From: RBG-13-68-16 sp041494245 | GTDB taxonomy: Bacteria > Acidobacteriota > Thermoanaerobaculia > Thermoanaerobaculales > Thermoanaerobaculaceae | DNA length: 64,000 nt | Assembly: GCA_041494245.1 (NCBI GenBank) | Contig: JBGQAK010000008.1 | Span: forward strand, 62,001 to 126,000 | Direction: 5' to 3' | In this document: piece by piece, positions 1-8,456 of the stretch | How the letters are laid out: every line of letters begins with the position of its first letter | How positions within the stretch are numbered: position 1 is the stretch's first letter | Position numbers and translations under genes: made by a program | Notes under the pieces: generated by a model | Database searches by the model: none | Told to the model about the DNA's origin: nothing | What the model saw: the letters and a program-made list of their open reading frames with translations, nothing else

Positions 1-15
1 TGGCGGGAGGACACG

Positions 16-1308
16 GTGAGCCGGCTGCTGATTAAGCACGGGCGGGTGGTGGACCCCTCGCAGCGCCTCGACGAGGGGCTGAGCATCCTGATCGTGGACG
101 GGAAGGTGGCCCGCCTGGCGGAGCGCATCGAGGACAAGGCTGCGGAGATCCTCGACGCCACCGGCCTTGTGGTGGCGCCCGGCTTCCTCGACGTCCACGT
201 GCACCTCCGCGAGCCCGGGTTCGAGTACAAGGAGACGATCGCGACCGGCAGCGCGGCCGCCGTGGCCGGAGGGTTCACCGGCGTCTGCTGCATGCCGAAC
301 ACGCAGCCGGTCAACGACAGCGCGGCTGTGACGGAGTTCATCCGGGCGCGCGCCGCGGAGGCGGGCCTCGCCAGGGTCTACCCGGTAGGCGCGGTCTCCA
401 AGGGGTTGCAGGGCGAGGAGCTGGCGGAGATGGGCGAGATGGTGCGCGCCGGCGCCGTGGCTTTCTCCGACGACGGCAAGCCGGTGCACAACGCGTACCT
501 GATGCGCCGTGCCCTCGAGTACGCGCAGCTCTTTGACGTTCCGATCGTGGACCACTGCGAGGACCCGAACCTGGCCGCCACGGGCGTGATGCACGAGGGC
601 GCCGTGGCCACGCGGCTCGGCCTGCGCGGCAGCCCGGCGGCCGCCGAGGACGTCATGGTCGCGAGGGACGTGGTGCTCGCCGAGCTGGCCGGCGGGAGGG
701 CCCACATCGCGCACGTGTCCACGAAGGGTGCGCTGGACCGCGTTCGGGAGGGCAAGGCGAGGGGGGTGCGGGTGACCTGCGAGGTGACGCCGCACCACCT
801 TACGCTCACCGACCAGGCGGTGGCCGACACCGAGTACGACACCGACACGAAGATGAACCCGCCGCTGAGGAGCGGGGAGCACGTCGAGGCGCTGCTCCAG
901 GGAGTGCTGGACGGCACCGTGGACTGCCTCGCGAGCGACCACGCCCCCCACCACGCGGACGAGAAGGCGCTCGAGTACGACCTCGCGCCGTTCGGTGTGG
1001 TCGGCCTGGAGACCGCCATCCCAGTGACCTACGACCTGCTGGTGCGCAGGCACAAGATGCCACTGCGGCACTTCATCGCGCTGTGGTCCACCAACCCGGC
1101 GCGCATCTTCCGGCTCCCGGGCGGCACGCTCAAGCCAGGCAGCCCGGCCGACATCACACTCCTTGACTTGGACGCCCGCCTCACGGTGAACCCGGACCGG
1201 TTCCTGTCCCTCTCGCGTAACACCCCGTTCTCGGGGCAGCGCCTGAAGGGGTGGCCCGCGGCGACCCTCGTCGGCGGCAGCGTCGTATGGCGGCGCGAGC
1301 GACGGTAA
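16..1308 (+). CDS. pyrC: Dihydroorotase (class I type)
   Basis: Cytosolic zinc amidohydrolase that cyclises N-carbamoyl-aspartate to dihydroorotate, third step of UMP synthesis. The 430-aa product has the class I metal motif HVHLREPG at residues 61-68 (His61, His63), a CMPNT motif near residue 92 and the late DHAPHH motif near residue 305; length is normal for the family. The start is GTG at 16, preceded by GGGAGGA. The GTGA at 16-19 holds a TGA that is probably the stop of an upstream gene, typically pyrB in such operons, but only a few of its codons would be inside the window. The gene is convergent with the transporter that follows. Confidence 0.95.
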   Translation: MSRLLIKHGRVVDPSQRLDEGLSILIVDGKVARLAERIEDKAAEILDATGLVVAPGFLDVHVHLREPGFEYKETIATGSAAAVAGGFTGVCCMPNTQPVNDSAAVTEFIRARAAEAGLARVYPVGAVSKGLQGEELAEMGEMVRAGAVAFSDDGKPVHNAYLMRRALEYAQLFDVPIVDHCEDPNLAATGVMHEGAVATRLGLRGSPAAAEDVMVARDVVLAELAGGRAHIAHVSTKGALDRVREGKARGVRVTCEVTPHHLTLTDQAVADTEYDTDTKMNPPLRSGEHVEALLQGVLDGTVDCLASDHAPHHADEKALEYDLAPFGVVGLETAIPVTYDLLVRRHKMPLRHFIALWSTNPARIFRLPGGTLKPGSPADITLLDLDARLTVNPDRFLSLSRNTPFSGQRLKGWPAATLVGGSVVWRRERR

Positions 1309-1434
1309 CGACCTCGGAAAGTTCAGCGAAACGAACGTCTGACCGGCGGCTTGTTTAGAGATCCGGATTCTCGGATGTTCGAACGTGCGGCTGGTCGTAC
1401 CGGGGCAGGCGCGTGCATGCGTGTTCCTGCGGCG

Positions 1435-2097
1435 TCACTCCCCACAGCCGCAGCCGCCGGAGAACTCCGGCCGCCTCGCCGCACGAACCATTTCCCAACC
1501 CTCACGCGCAATGAAGATGCCGAGCACGATGGCCGCGGTTGCGTCGGCCCACCACAGCCGGGGCGCGAGCAGGAAGAGCAGACTGCCGGCAAGGAGCACC
1601 GCGGAGAGCTTCATGCAGGCGAGGCTGCATGCGGCGTCGCTTGCCAGGGTTCGGCTGTCGAGCGCGCGGGCGGCATGCCTCTTTTCCCGCCACAGGAACA
1701 GCATGAACGAGAGCGACACGAGCGAGACCGCAACGCCGGGAACCGTGGTGTCCGGGTGGCTCCCCGCCGCGAGCTGGAGGACGGCGCCGGCCGCGATTCC
1801 CAGGGCGAGGCCCAGGAACAGCGCTCCGATCCCGCCAGTTGCGCGGCGCTCGCGTGCCAGGCACTGGCTGGCCTGAGCATCGCTCTGGACGCGCAGACGC
1901 CACAGGACCAGCAGCGCGGAAGCCACCTCGATGAAGCTGTCCGCGCCGAAGCCGAAGAGAGCCACCGACTCGTCGACCGCTCCGAACCCCATCGAGACCA
2001 GGCCTTCGATGAGGTTATAGCCGACGGTCAGCCATGCCAGGGTGCGCGCCCATGCCGTCCAGGCAACGCGTGGCGCGGCTGCCGCGGGGCGGGTCAT
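1435..2097 (-). CDS. CDF-like cation transporter, membrane domain only
   Basis: Predicted inner-membrane efflux protein of the cation diffusion facilitator superfamily, 220 aa. It has about five to six hydrophobic segments, with acidic CDF-type sites in an ADSFIE motif (about residue 50) and an ASDAACSLACMK motif (about residue 152). It lacks the cytoplasmic ferredoxin-like C-terminal domain of full CDF proteins and instead ends in a short Cys-rich tail, GGCGCG. It lies 51 bp downstream of the acyl-CoA dehydrogenase on the same strand and may be co-transcribed. The metal (Zn, Co or Fe) cannot be told from sequence. Confidence 0.8.
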   Translation of the reverse strand: MTRPAAAAPRVAWTAWARTLAWLTVGYNLIEGLVSMGFGAVDESVALFGFGADSFIEVASALLVLWRLRVQSDAQASQCLARERRATGGIGALFLGLALGIAAGAVLQLAAGSHPDTTVPGVAVSLVSLSFMLFLWREKRHAARALDSRTLASDAACSLACMKLSAVLLAGSLLFLLAPRLWWADATAAIVLGIFIAREGWEMVRAARRPEFSGGCGCGE

Positions 2098-2148
2098 GAA
2101 CCGCCCTGCAAGGACGCGTCCACTCGAGCGTCGTGGCCCATGGTCGCC

Positions 2149-3333
2149 TCACTCCTCGCGAGGCGGCATGAAGGCGGGAATCCCGGTGAGGTGCTCGCCC
2201 AGGATCAGCGTGTGCATGTCGTGGGTGCCCTCGTAGGTGTAGACCGACTCGATGTTCATGAGGTGCCGCATCACCGGGAACTCGTTGACCACCCCGTTGG
2301 CGCCGAGGATCTCCCTCGCCAGGCGCGCGCACTCGCGCGCCACCCAGCACGAGTTGCGCTTGGCCTGCGAGACCTGCACGAAGGTGGCCTTCCCCTCGTC
2401 CTTCAGCCGTCCGAGGCGCCACGCCATGAGCTGGCCCTTGGTGATCTCGTTGGCCATCCAGACCAGCCGCTCCTGGATGATCTGGTGGCTGGCGATGGGC
2501 CTGTCCGCGAACTGCGTGCGGGTCTTCGCGTAGTCCAGCGCGGCGTGGAACGTCGCCAGGGCGGAGCCGAGGGCGCCCCAGGCGATCCCGTAGCGCGCCT
2601 GGGTGAGGCAGCCGAGCGGGCACTTGAGGCCCGATGCATGTGGGAGGCGGCCTCCCTCCGGCACCCGACAGTCGGAGAAGACGAGCTGCGAGGTGACCGA
2701 GGCGCGCAGCGAGTACTTCCCCCGGTGGTCTATCGTGGAGAACCCCGGCGTGCCGCGCTCAACCAGGAACCCCCGCACGACCCCGTCCTGGTCCTTGGCC
2801 CACACCACCGCCACGTCCGCGATCGAGCCGTTGGTGATCCAGGCCTTCTCGCCGGAGAGCACCCATCCGTCGCCGTCGCGGCGGGCGCGCGTGCGCATCG
2901 CGCCAGGGTTGGAGCCGAAGTCGGGCTCGGTGAGGCCGAAGCACCCGATGGCCCGGGCCTTTGCCAGCAGCGGGATCCAGCGGTCCTTCTGCGCCTGCGA
3001 GCCCCAGGTCATGATCGGGTGCATGACCAGCGCGGACTGGACCGAGACGAACGACCGCAGCCCCGAGTCGCCGCGCTCCAGCTCCTGCATCACGAGGCCG
3101 TAGGCTACGTTGGAAAGCCCCGGCAGGTCGTACTCGTTGAGAGTGGCGCCGAAAAGGTTCAGCTCCGCCATCTCCGGCACCAGCTCGCGGGGGAAGCGCG
3201 CTTCCCACGCCCATTCCTCGATGTGCGGGAGGACCCGCTCGCGCACCCACGCGCGCACGGTGTCGCGCACCATGCGCTCCTCGTCGGTGTAGAGGTCCTC
3301 CACGGAGAAAAGGTCCAAGCTCGGCAACGCCAT
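2149..3333 (-). CDS. gcdH: Acyl-CoA dehydrogenase, glutaryl-CoA dehydrogenase type
   Basis: FAD enzyme expected to oxidise and decarboxylate glutaryl-CoA to crotonyl-CoA (lysine/tryptophan or aromatic breakdown), passing electrons to ETF. The 394-aa product has GCDH-like signatures: an RSFVSVQSALVMHP motif near residue 94 whose Arg and Ser would bind the glutaryl carboxylate, GCFGLTEPDFGSNPG near residue 133, and a YEGTHD motif near residue 370 whose Glu is the catalytic base. Length is that of the family. The Arg, together with overall motif similarity, favours GCDH over generic short-chain dehydrogenases, but a non-decarboxylating variant cannot be excluded. Its substrate route links logically to the thiolase and FadN genes elsewhere in the window. 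Confidence 0.82.
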   Translation of the reverse strand: MALPSLDLFSVEDLYTDEERMVRDTVRAWVRERVLPHIEEWAWEARFPRELVPEMAELNLFGATLNEYDLPGLSNVAYGLVMQELERGDSGLRSFVSVQSALVMHPIMTWGSQAQKDRWIPLLAKARAIGCFGLTEPDFGSNPGAMRTRARRDGDGWVLSGEKAWITNGSIADVAVVWAKDQDGVVRGFLVERGTPGFSTIDHRGKYSLRASVTSQLVFSDCRVPEGGRLPHASGLKCPLGCLTQARYGIAWGALGSALATFHAALDYAKTRTQFADRPIASHQIIQERLVWMANEITKGQLMAWRLGRLKDEGKATFVQVSQAKRNSCWVARECARLAREILGANGVVNEFPVMRHLMNIESVYTYEGTHDMHTLILGEHLTGIPAFMPPREE

Positions 3334-3479
3334 GACGCCCCCCGCGGCCCGACGGGCCTTCGAGAACCTATCACTCCTGGCGCCTCCACGCTACGACCGG
3401 CGGCCCCGCGGCCCAGCCGAAATGGTAGGATGGCTGCGCAAAGTCCTGAAGGGCGCACAAGCGCCGCGGGAGGGCGAGC

Positions 3480-3755
3480 ATGGCTCCGTTCATGGGCGGT
3501 TCGGCACCGGCGATGGCGGATCAGGTTGCGGCCGGGTACACCCTCATCACCGCGGTGCAGCTCAAGCGGCTCACCGATCCGGAGATGGACCAGTTCCAGT
3601 TCGAGCTGGAGAGGCTCCTCCGTGACGTGCGCGCCGAGGCCGTGAAGCAGGAGGACGTTGCGGCGATCCAGGCACGCAGCCGCAAGATCTCGCGCATCAA
3701 CGGGGTGCTACAGCAGGTCCAGGCGACCAAGGCCAAACGGAGGCGGAGCGCGTGA
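3480..3755 (+). CDS. Small hypothetical protein
   Basis: A 91-aa, charged, mostly helical protein without signal peptide. I do not recognise its family. The ATG has a GGGAGGGCGAGC leader, and its end overlaps the next gene in a GTGA arrangement, so translation is probably coupled to the squalene-cyclase-like protein. The region from residue 25 to 85 could form an amphipathic helical hairpin. No metal or catalytic motif is visible. Confidence 0.65.
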   Translation: MAPFMGGSAPAMADQVAAGYTLITAVQLKRLTDPEMDQFQFELERLLRDVRAEAVKQEDVAAIQARSRKISRINGVLQQVQATKAKRRRSA

Positions 3756-4714
3756 GCGAGGCGACGTGGTGGCGCCACCTCAAGGGCGACCCCACCCGTT
3801 TCCTGCTCAGCGATGACGAGCCGGGTGTGGTATGGCGTACCCTCGTCGAGCTGCTCGGGCGCCCGCACGACAGCCCGGCCGTGACGCGGGCGCGCCGGGC
3901 GGCCCGCGAGATGGGCGCGGCGGCGTTCCTGCTCCGGCAGCAGAACCCGCTGGGGTACTGGGGCTCGCCGGTGGCCTACGGGGCGCGGTGGGGCGGCACC
4001 GCGTGGCACCTGTTGGCGCTCGCGCAGTTGGGGGCCGACCCCGAAGACCCGCGCGTGGCCCGCGGCGCCGAGGTCCTTCTGCAGGAGCTCCAGCCGCACT
4101 CCGGCGGGTTCACGCCGGCCAAGGGGAGGCCGCCGGCCGCCTGTTTCACCGCGGAGGTCTGCGCGGCGATGGCGCGCTTCGGCTTCGCGCACCACCCGAG
4201 GGTGCGCGAGGCCGTGGCGTGGCTCGCCGAGCGCGAAGAGGGTGGAAAGCTCTGGTCGTGCACGGAGCTGCGGCACCTGGTGGACGGGGCGTGCCCGGTG
4301 GCGGCGGTGGCGGTGGTCCGCTTCGTGGCCGAGCTCCCGCCGGCCGAGCGCGGACAGGTCTCGAGGCTGGCGAAGCGCGCGGGGCGAGGGCTGCTGGACC
4401 GTGGGTTGTGGCTGGAGGGGCCCACCCCGCGCGGCTGGCTGTCGTTCGCGCAGCCGAACCTTGCCCACACCGACCTGCTCGACGCGCTCTCCGCGTTCGC
4501 ACGTGTTGGCTGGAAGGCAGAGCCGCCGATCCTCGCCGCTCTTACAAGCGTGCTCGCCTGCCAGGACGGCAACGGCTGCTGGGCGCCGAAGCAGGCGGCA
4601 CCGTTCGGCGAGCCGGCCGGTCAGCCCTCGCGCTGGCTGACGCTGCGGGCGTTGGTGGGGGTGGCGGCCTACGGCGAGTCCATGGAGCCCGGTCCGAAGG
4701 GGGAAGAAGGATGA
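3752..4714 (+). CDS. Prenyltransferase/squalene-oxidase-repeat (alpha/alpha toroid) protein
   Basis: A 320-aa cytosolic protein with repeated helical pairs typical of the terpenoid cyclase/protein prenyltransferase alpha/alpha toroid: GYWG (about residue 69), RWGGTAWHLLALAQLGAD (about 79), a GGFTP turn, and NGCWAP (about 275). There is no DxDD cyclase motif, so squalene cyclisation is unlikely. Such solitary toroid proteins are widespread and mostly uncharacterised. Start is GTG overlapping the upstream stop; the end overlaps the SDR gene by ATGA at 4711. Function is unknown. Confidence 0.75.
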   Translation: MSEATWWRHLKGDPTRFLLSDDEPGVVWRTLVELLGRPHDSPAVTRARRAAREMGAAAFLLRQQNPLGYWGSPVAYGARWGGTAWHLLALAQLGADPEDPRVARGAEVLLQELQPHSGGFTPAKGRPPAACFTAEVCAAMARFGFAHHPRVREAVAWLAEREEGGKLWSCTELRHLVDGACPVAAVAVVRFVAELPPAERGQVSRLAKRAGRGLLDRGLWLEGPTPRGWLSFAQPNLAHTDLLDALSAFARVGWKAEPPILAALTSVLACQDGNGCWAPKQAAPFGEPAGQPSRWLTLRALVGVAAYGESMEPGPKGEEG

Positions 4715-5433
4715 AACGCGTCGTCGTGACGGGTGCTTCGAGCGGGATCGGGCTCGCGTGCGCGCGGGCTTTCCTGGACGGCGGTGCCACGGTGGTCGCC
4801 CACTGCCGGAAGGGGCGGGCCGTCGTGGAGGACCTCCGGCGGGAGTTCGGCGCAGAAAGGGTGGTGCCGGTACCGGCCGACCTCGCGAAGGAGGAGGGGT
4901 GCACCGCCCTCGTCCGGGCGGCCGGGACGTTCGACGTGCTGGTGCACTCGGCTGGAATCTGGAACGACGGGGAAATCCGCACCCTGACCGCCGAGAAGCT
5001 GGAGACGATGTTCCGGACGAACACATTCTCGGCGTACTACCTGGCGCGCGAGGCGGCGCGGGTCATGAAGAAGGGGAGCATGGCGTTCATCGGGTCCACG
5101 GCGGGCCAGCGCGGCGAGCCCGGCCACAGCCACTACGCCGGCTCCAAGGCCGCCTTGTGGGGGCTGGTGCAGTCGCTCGCTCAGGAGCTGGCACCCGGGA
5201 TCCGGGTCAACCTGGTCTCACCGGGTTGGGTGCGGACGCCGATGGCCGAGGAGGCGTTGTCCCAGCCGGGGAGGCTGGACCGGATCGTCAACGGGATCCC
5301 GCTGCACCGTGTCGCCGAGCCGGGGGACGTGGCCGCCGCAGTGCTCTTCCTGGCCGACGAGCGTCAGTGCCACCTCACCGGCGTGGACCTGCCGGTCTCG
5401 GGGGGCGCGCTGCTGCCGCTGCCGAGGGGGTGA
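4711..5433 (+). CDS. Short-chain dehydrogenase/reductase (SDR)
   Basis: Classical SDR oxidoreductase of 240 aa using NAD(P)H. The dinucleotide motif TGASSGIG lies at residues 7-14, the structural NSAG-equivalent reads HSAG (about 75-78), the catalytic Ser is in IGST (about 127), and the YAGSK motif (about 141) holds the catalytic Tyr and Lys. SPGWVRTPM follows as in FabG-like enzymes. It is translationally coupled to the toroid protein (ATGA). The substrate is unknown; 3-oxoacyl-ACP/CoA reduction is one possibility. Confidence 0.88.
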   Translation: MKRVVVTGASSGIGLACARAFLDGGATVVAHCRKGRAVVEDLRREFGAERVVPVPADLAKEEGCTALVRAAGTFDVLVHSAGIWNDGEIRTLTAEKLETMFRTNTFSAYYLAREAARVMKKGSMAFIGSTAGQRGEPGHSHYAGSKAALWGLVQSLAQELAPGIRVNLVSPGWVRTPMAEEALSQPGRLDRIVNGIPLHRVAEPGDVAAAVLFLADERQCHLTGVDLPVSGGALLPLPRG

Positions 5434-5475
5434 CGGTAGCAGGCTGAACGGAGAGGGCGGGCATCTTGTGAAGAA

Positions 5476-6253
5476 ATGCACAAGCGAGAGCTGCTCCTGA
5501 AAAGGCTCGAGGGGATCAGCCGATCGCTCCAGGCCTCGGGGCGGGCGCTGGCGCTTCTCGGGCTGGGCTCCGTGGGCCTCGAGACCGGGAGGCTGGACGA
5601 GTTCTCCGACCTGGACTTCTTCGTGGTCGCGAGGGACGGCGCCACACCATCGTTCCTCGAGAGCTTGGAGTGGCTCGCAGCGGTGGCGCCGATCGCCTAC
5701 GCGTACCGCAACACCGCCGACGGGCACAAGGTGCTGTTCGAGGACGGCGTGTTCTGCGAGTTCGCCGTCTTCGAGGCACGCGAGCTTTCGCGGATCCCTT
5801 TCGCCCATGGGCGCTTGGTCTGGCGCGAGGAGGGCTTCGACGACACCGTTTGCGTTCCCCGGAGGGTGGCCGGCAGGGCGCCGAGCTCCCCGGAGTGGCT
5901 GCTGGGCGAGGCGCTGACCTCTCTCTACGTCGGGTTGTGCCGCCTGAGGCGCGGGGAGAAGCTGGCCGCCATGCGGGCGATCCAGGTCCTGGCCGTGAGC
6001 CACACGCTGGAGCTGGCCGTGACGGTGGAGGAGCCGACGCCGGTCCCTCCCGACCCCTTTTGCCATGGAGCGCCGCTTCGAGCAGCGCTTCCCCGGGCTG
6101 GCAGCCGAGCTGTCCTCCTTCATGCAGGGGTACGAAGGCAGCCGCGTATCCGCTCTCGCGATCCTGGCGTTCCTAGAGCGGCACTTCGAGGTCAACCGGG
6201 CGATGGCCGCTGCTATCCGCGCGCTCAGCGACCAGTTCCGCGCTGAACCCTGA
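5476..6253 (+). pseudogene. Nucleotidyltransferase-like protein, single-base frameshift
   Basis: The first 192 codons encode an antibiotic-nucleotidyltransferase-like fold: GLGSVGLETGRLDEFSDLD with a G-S motif and the D-x-D pair (about residues 30-48) of the polymerase-beta NTP transferase superfamily. At the T run 6058-6061 the reading frame runs into a low-complexity Arg-rich tail, whereas skipping one T gives DPFAMERRFEQRF and a plausible helical C-terminus that ends at 6253. The gene is therefore either a recent pseudogene or carries a homopolymer sequencing error. The closest functional guess is an aminoglycoside-adenylyltransferase-like or toxin-like nucleotidyltransferase; substrate unknown. 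Start ATG 5476 has only a weak Shine-Dalgarno. Confidence 0.72.
6058..6061 (+). other. Frameshift site (TTTT run)
   Basis: Four T bases; removal of one joins the two frames of the nucleotidyltransferase-like gene without any loss or stop. Confidence 0.7.
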
Positions 6254-6410
6254 CCGGCGCGGCCTGCGCTCGTCCCGCAGGATCCTGTTCTTGAGCCTCA
6301 GGAGATGCCGAGAACGCACGTCGGAACGGTTCGTGCACTCGGCAGCGAGACCGGCCCGGTCCAGCCGTGGCTCGCGCAGCCACCGGCCTTTCAGCGGGCC
6401 GCAGGTGCCA

Positions 6411-6938
6411 TCACGGAGTCGCCGGTTCGCGATAAGGAGGAGGAGAGGTCGCGGCGAGCGGCGCACCCAGCTCCGCGAGCAGCATCGCCACGACGCGCTC
6501 CGCCGCACCGGCGACGGCGGGCGAAAGATCGGTGCTCGGCTCGAGGGTTTCCGGCTCGATGCCAATCACCGTGAGGTTCCTCGACTCAAGCCCGAGTGTC
6601 CGTGCCGCCCGGAGCGTTTCCACGACGCCCCACTGATGGAGGGAAGTGGGAGTGCCAGGCTCGCCGCGGTCGGCGAGCTCGGCACCCTTGTCAAGGCGGT
6701 AGATTGACCCCGGCTCGCCTCCCCCGCGCATCGCATCTACGAGAATCACGTGAGAGTGGAGGGGCAGTTCGCCGAGAACGTCGAAGAGCGCGGTCCCTGC
6801 GTCAATCACCTCCACCCAGGGAGGCAGCTTTTTCATCAGTGCCGACAGCCGGCGTGCCACGTGGACGCCCACACCTTCATCGGAGAGGAGTTCGTTTCCG
6901 ACTCCGACCACCAGGATCGCGTTTCGCGCTCGCTGCAT
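6411..6938 (-). CDS. Hydrogenase maturation protease
   Basis: Cytosolic endopeptidase of the HyaD/HybD/HycI family that trims the C-terminal tail of the large subunit after Ni insertion. The 175-aa protein has VGNELLSDEGVG (residues 12-23), whose Glu/Asp is the first Ni ligand, and DAGT and VDAMRGG motifs further on that carry the other ligand positions. It starts 31 bp after the stop of the hydrogenase large subunit on the same strand, and that subunit has a cleavable tail, so the pairing is clear. The Shine-Dalgarno is weak. Confidence 0.9.
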   Translation of the reverse strand: MQRARNAILVVGVGNELLSDEGVGVHVARRLSALMKKLPPWVEVIDAGTALFDVLGELPLHSHVILVDAMRGGGEPGSIYRLDKGAELADRGEPGTPTSLHQWGVVETLRAARTLGLESRNLTVIGIEPETLEPSTDLSPAVAGAAERVVAMLLAELGAPLAATSPPPYREPATP

Positions 6939-6969
6939 CTTGGGCCTGGTGACGCCTCCGTTGAAGTCC

Positions 6970-8454
6970 CTAGATCAGACTGAACCGATGGAGCAGGTTG
7001 CCAGTCGGCGTGAGCAGGTGGACAGCGCATGCGATACAGGGATCGAAGGAACGGACGATGCGCGCTACCGAGAACGGGTTTGAGGGGTCTTTCACGGGTG
7101 CTCCGAGCAAAGCTTGCTCAATCGGGCCCGGCTGACCGCGGTCATCGTGCGGCGAAGCGTTCCAGGTCGTCGGGACGACTGCCTGGTACCGATCGATCTT
7201 CTTGTTGCCTATGGTGATCCAGTGGCCCAGAGCACCCCGCGAGGCGTCCCACAAGCCGAACCCCTCGGCCGTGTCGGGAATCGTGAGTGGCTTGGCCACA
7301 GGCTGTTCCAGCTTGATCTGCAACACCCAGTCGGCCATCGTGTCGGCGACCACCTTCGTCTCGATTGCCCGGGCGAGGTGCCTGCCGAGGACCGAGTAGA
7401 GGTTTTCCGGTTTGAGCCGCAGATGCGCGAGCGCATCGTCAATGGCCTTCACGTGGGCCAGGTTGCCTCCTGCGGCGTGGGCGATCACCGCGCGGGCCAT
7501 CGGGCCCACCTCGTAGACCGTGCCGTCGTAACGCGGTGCCTTGAGCCACGTATAGCCGGTGGCCTTGTTGGGCTCCGGCTCGGTCTCGCCCTTGCTTGGG
7601 TGCAGGTGGCTTGACGAGCGGTACCACGAGAACTTGACGTCCTCAGTGATCTTCACCGGATCGACGGGACCGAGCTTGCCGTTTTGGACGCGGGACATAC
7701 CGAAGAGGCGCTTTCGCTTTGCGACGGCCGGCTCGTTGTCGAGGTCGAATGCGCCGTAGGAGAGGAGGTTCTTGCAGCCGACGCCGATCTCGGCGTAGTC
7801 GCGGTACACCTCGGCTACGGTGAGCACGTCGGGCAGGTAGACGTTGTCGATGAACTCGCGCAGTTCCTTCAGGCGCCAGATGAAAGTCGTCACCTTGTCG
7901 ACCGAGGGCGTGACGGTGACGCCGCCGGGAACGACCGAGGCGCAATGCGGCATCTTGCCCGAGAAGACTGCCGACATCTCGTGGGCCTTGAGACGGATGT
8001 GGAGGGCTTGCACGTAGTGACTGATAATCTCGTCACTGGCGGCCTTCGGCAAGCGGTAGTCCGCCTCGTAGCGAGGCACAAACGGCGGGAAGTCAGGCCC
8101 GCGCACGAAGTCAAGCGCGGCCAAGTGGTAGAAGTGCAGGATGTGGGACTGGATGTAGTTGGCGCCCTGGATGAGGTTGCGAATGATGCGGCCGTTGTCG
8201 GGCGGCATGATGCCGAAGGCGTTGTCGAGGCACTGGGAAGACGCCACCGCGTGGGCCGTCGGGCAGACGCCGCAAAAGCGCTGTGTGAGCTGCACTGCGT
8301 CGAGTGGACTGCGCCCTTCGAGGATCTGTTCAAAGCCACGGTAAAGCGTTGCCCCGCAGCGTGCTTCGACCACCTGCCCATCGTCAACCACCGTCTCGAC
8401 CCGGAGGTGGCCTTCGATGCGGGTCAGCGGATCCACCATCACCCGTGTTCTCAT
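6970..8454 (-). CDS. [NiFe] hydrogenase large subunit
   Basis: Catalytic subunit carrying the NiFe(CN)2CO centre, H2 to 2H+ and 2e-. The 494-aa protein has both Ni-binding motifs: RFCGVCPTAH (Cys61, Cys64, His68) and DPCIACAVH near the C-terminus (Cys473, Cys476, His479). The 15 residues after His479 form the tail removed by the protease encoded next. Sequence style is that of group 1 (respiratory, membrane-side, uptake) enzymes. The ATG has AGGAGGTAGCC just upstream and lies 2 bp after the small-subunit stop. It should be co-exported with the small subunit through Tat. Confidence 0.95.
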   Translation of the reverse strand: MRTRVMVDPLTRIEGHLRVETVVDDGQVVEARCGATLYRGFEQILEGRSPLDAVQLTQRFCGVCPTAHAVASSQCLDNAFGIMPPDNGRIIRNLIQGANYIQSHILHFYHLAALDFVRGPDFPPFVPRYEADYRLPKAASDEIISHYVQALHIRLKAHEMSAVFSGKMPHCASVVPGGVTVTPSVDKVTTFIWRLKELREFIDNVYLPDVLTVAEVYRDYAEIGVGCKNLLSYGAFDLDNEPAVAKRKRLFGMSRVQNGKLGPVDPVKITEDVKFSWYRSSSHLHPSKGETEPEPNKATGYTWLKAPRYDGTVYEVGPMARAVIAHAAGGNLAHVKAIDDALAHLRLKPENLYSVLGRHLARAIETKVVADTMADWVLQIKLEQPVAKPLTIPDTAEGFGLWDASRGALGHWITIGNKKIDRYQAVVPTTWNASPHDDRGQPGPIEQALLGAPVKDPSNPFSVARIVRSFDPCIACAVHLLTPTGNLLHRFSLI

Positions 8455-8456
8455 GG

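Noticed and set aside
1351..3645. Long open frame of 764 codons on the plus strand over the transporter and acyl-CoA dehydrogenase
   Set aside because: It is antisense to two clear genes and has an Arg/Gly/His-biased composition without family motifs, an effect of high GC.
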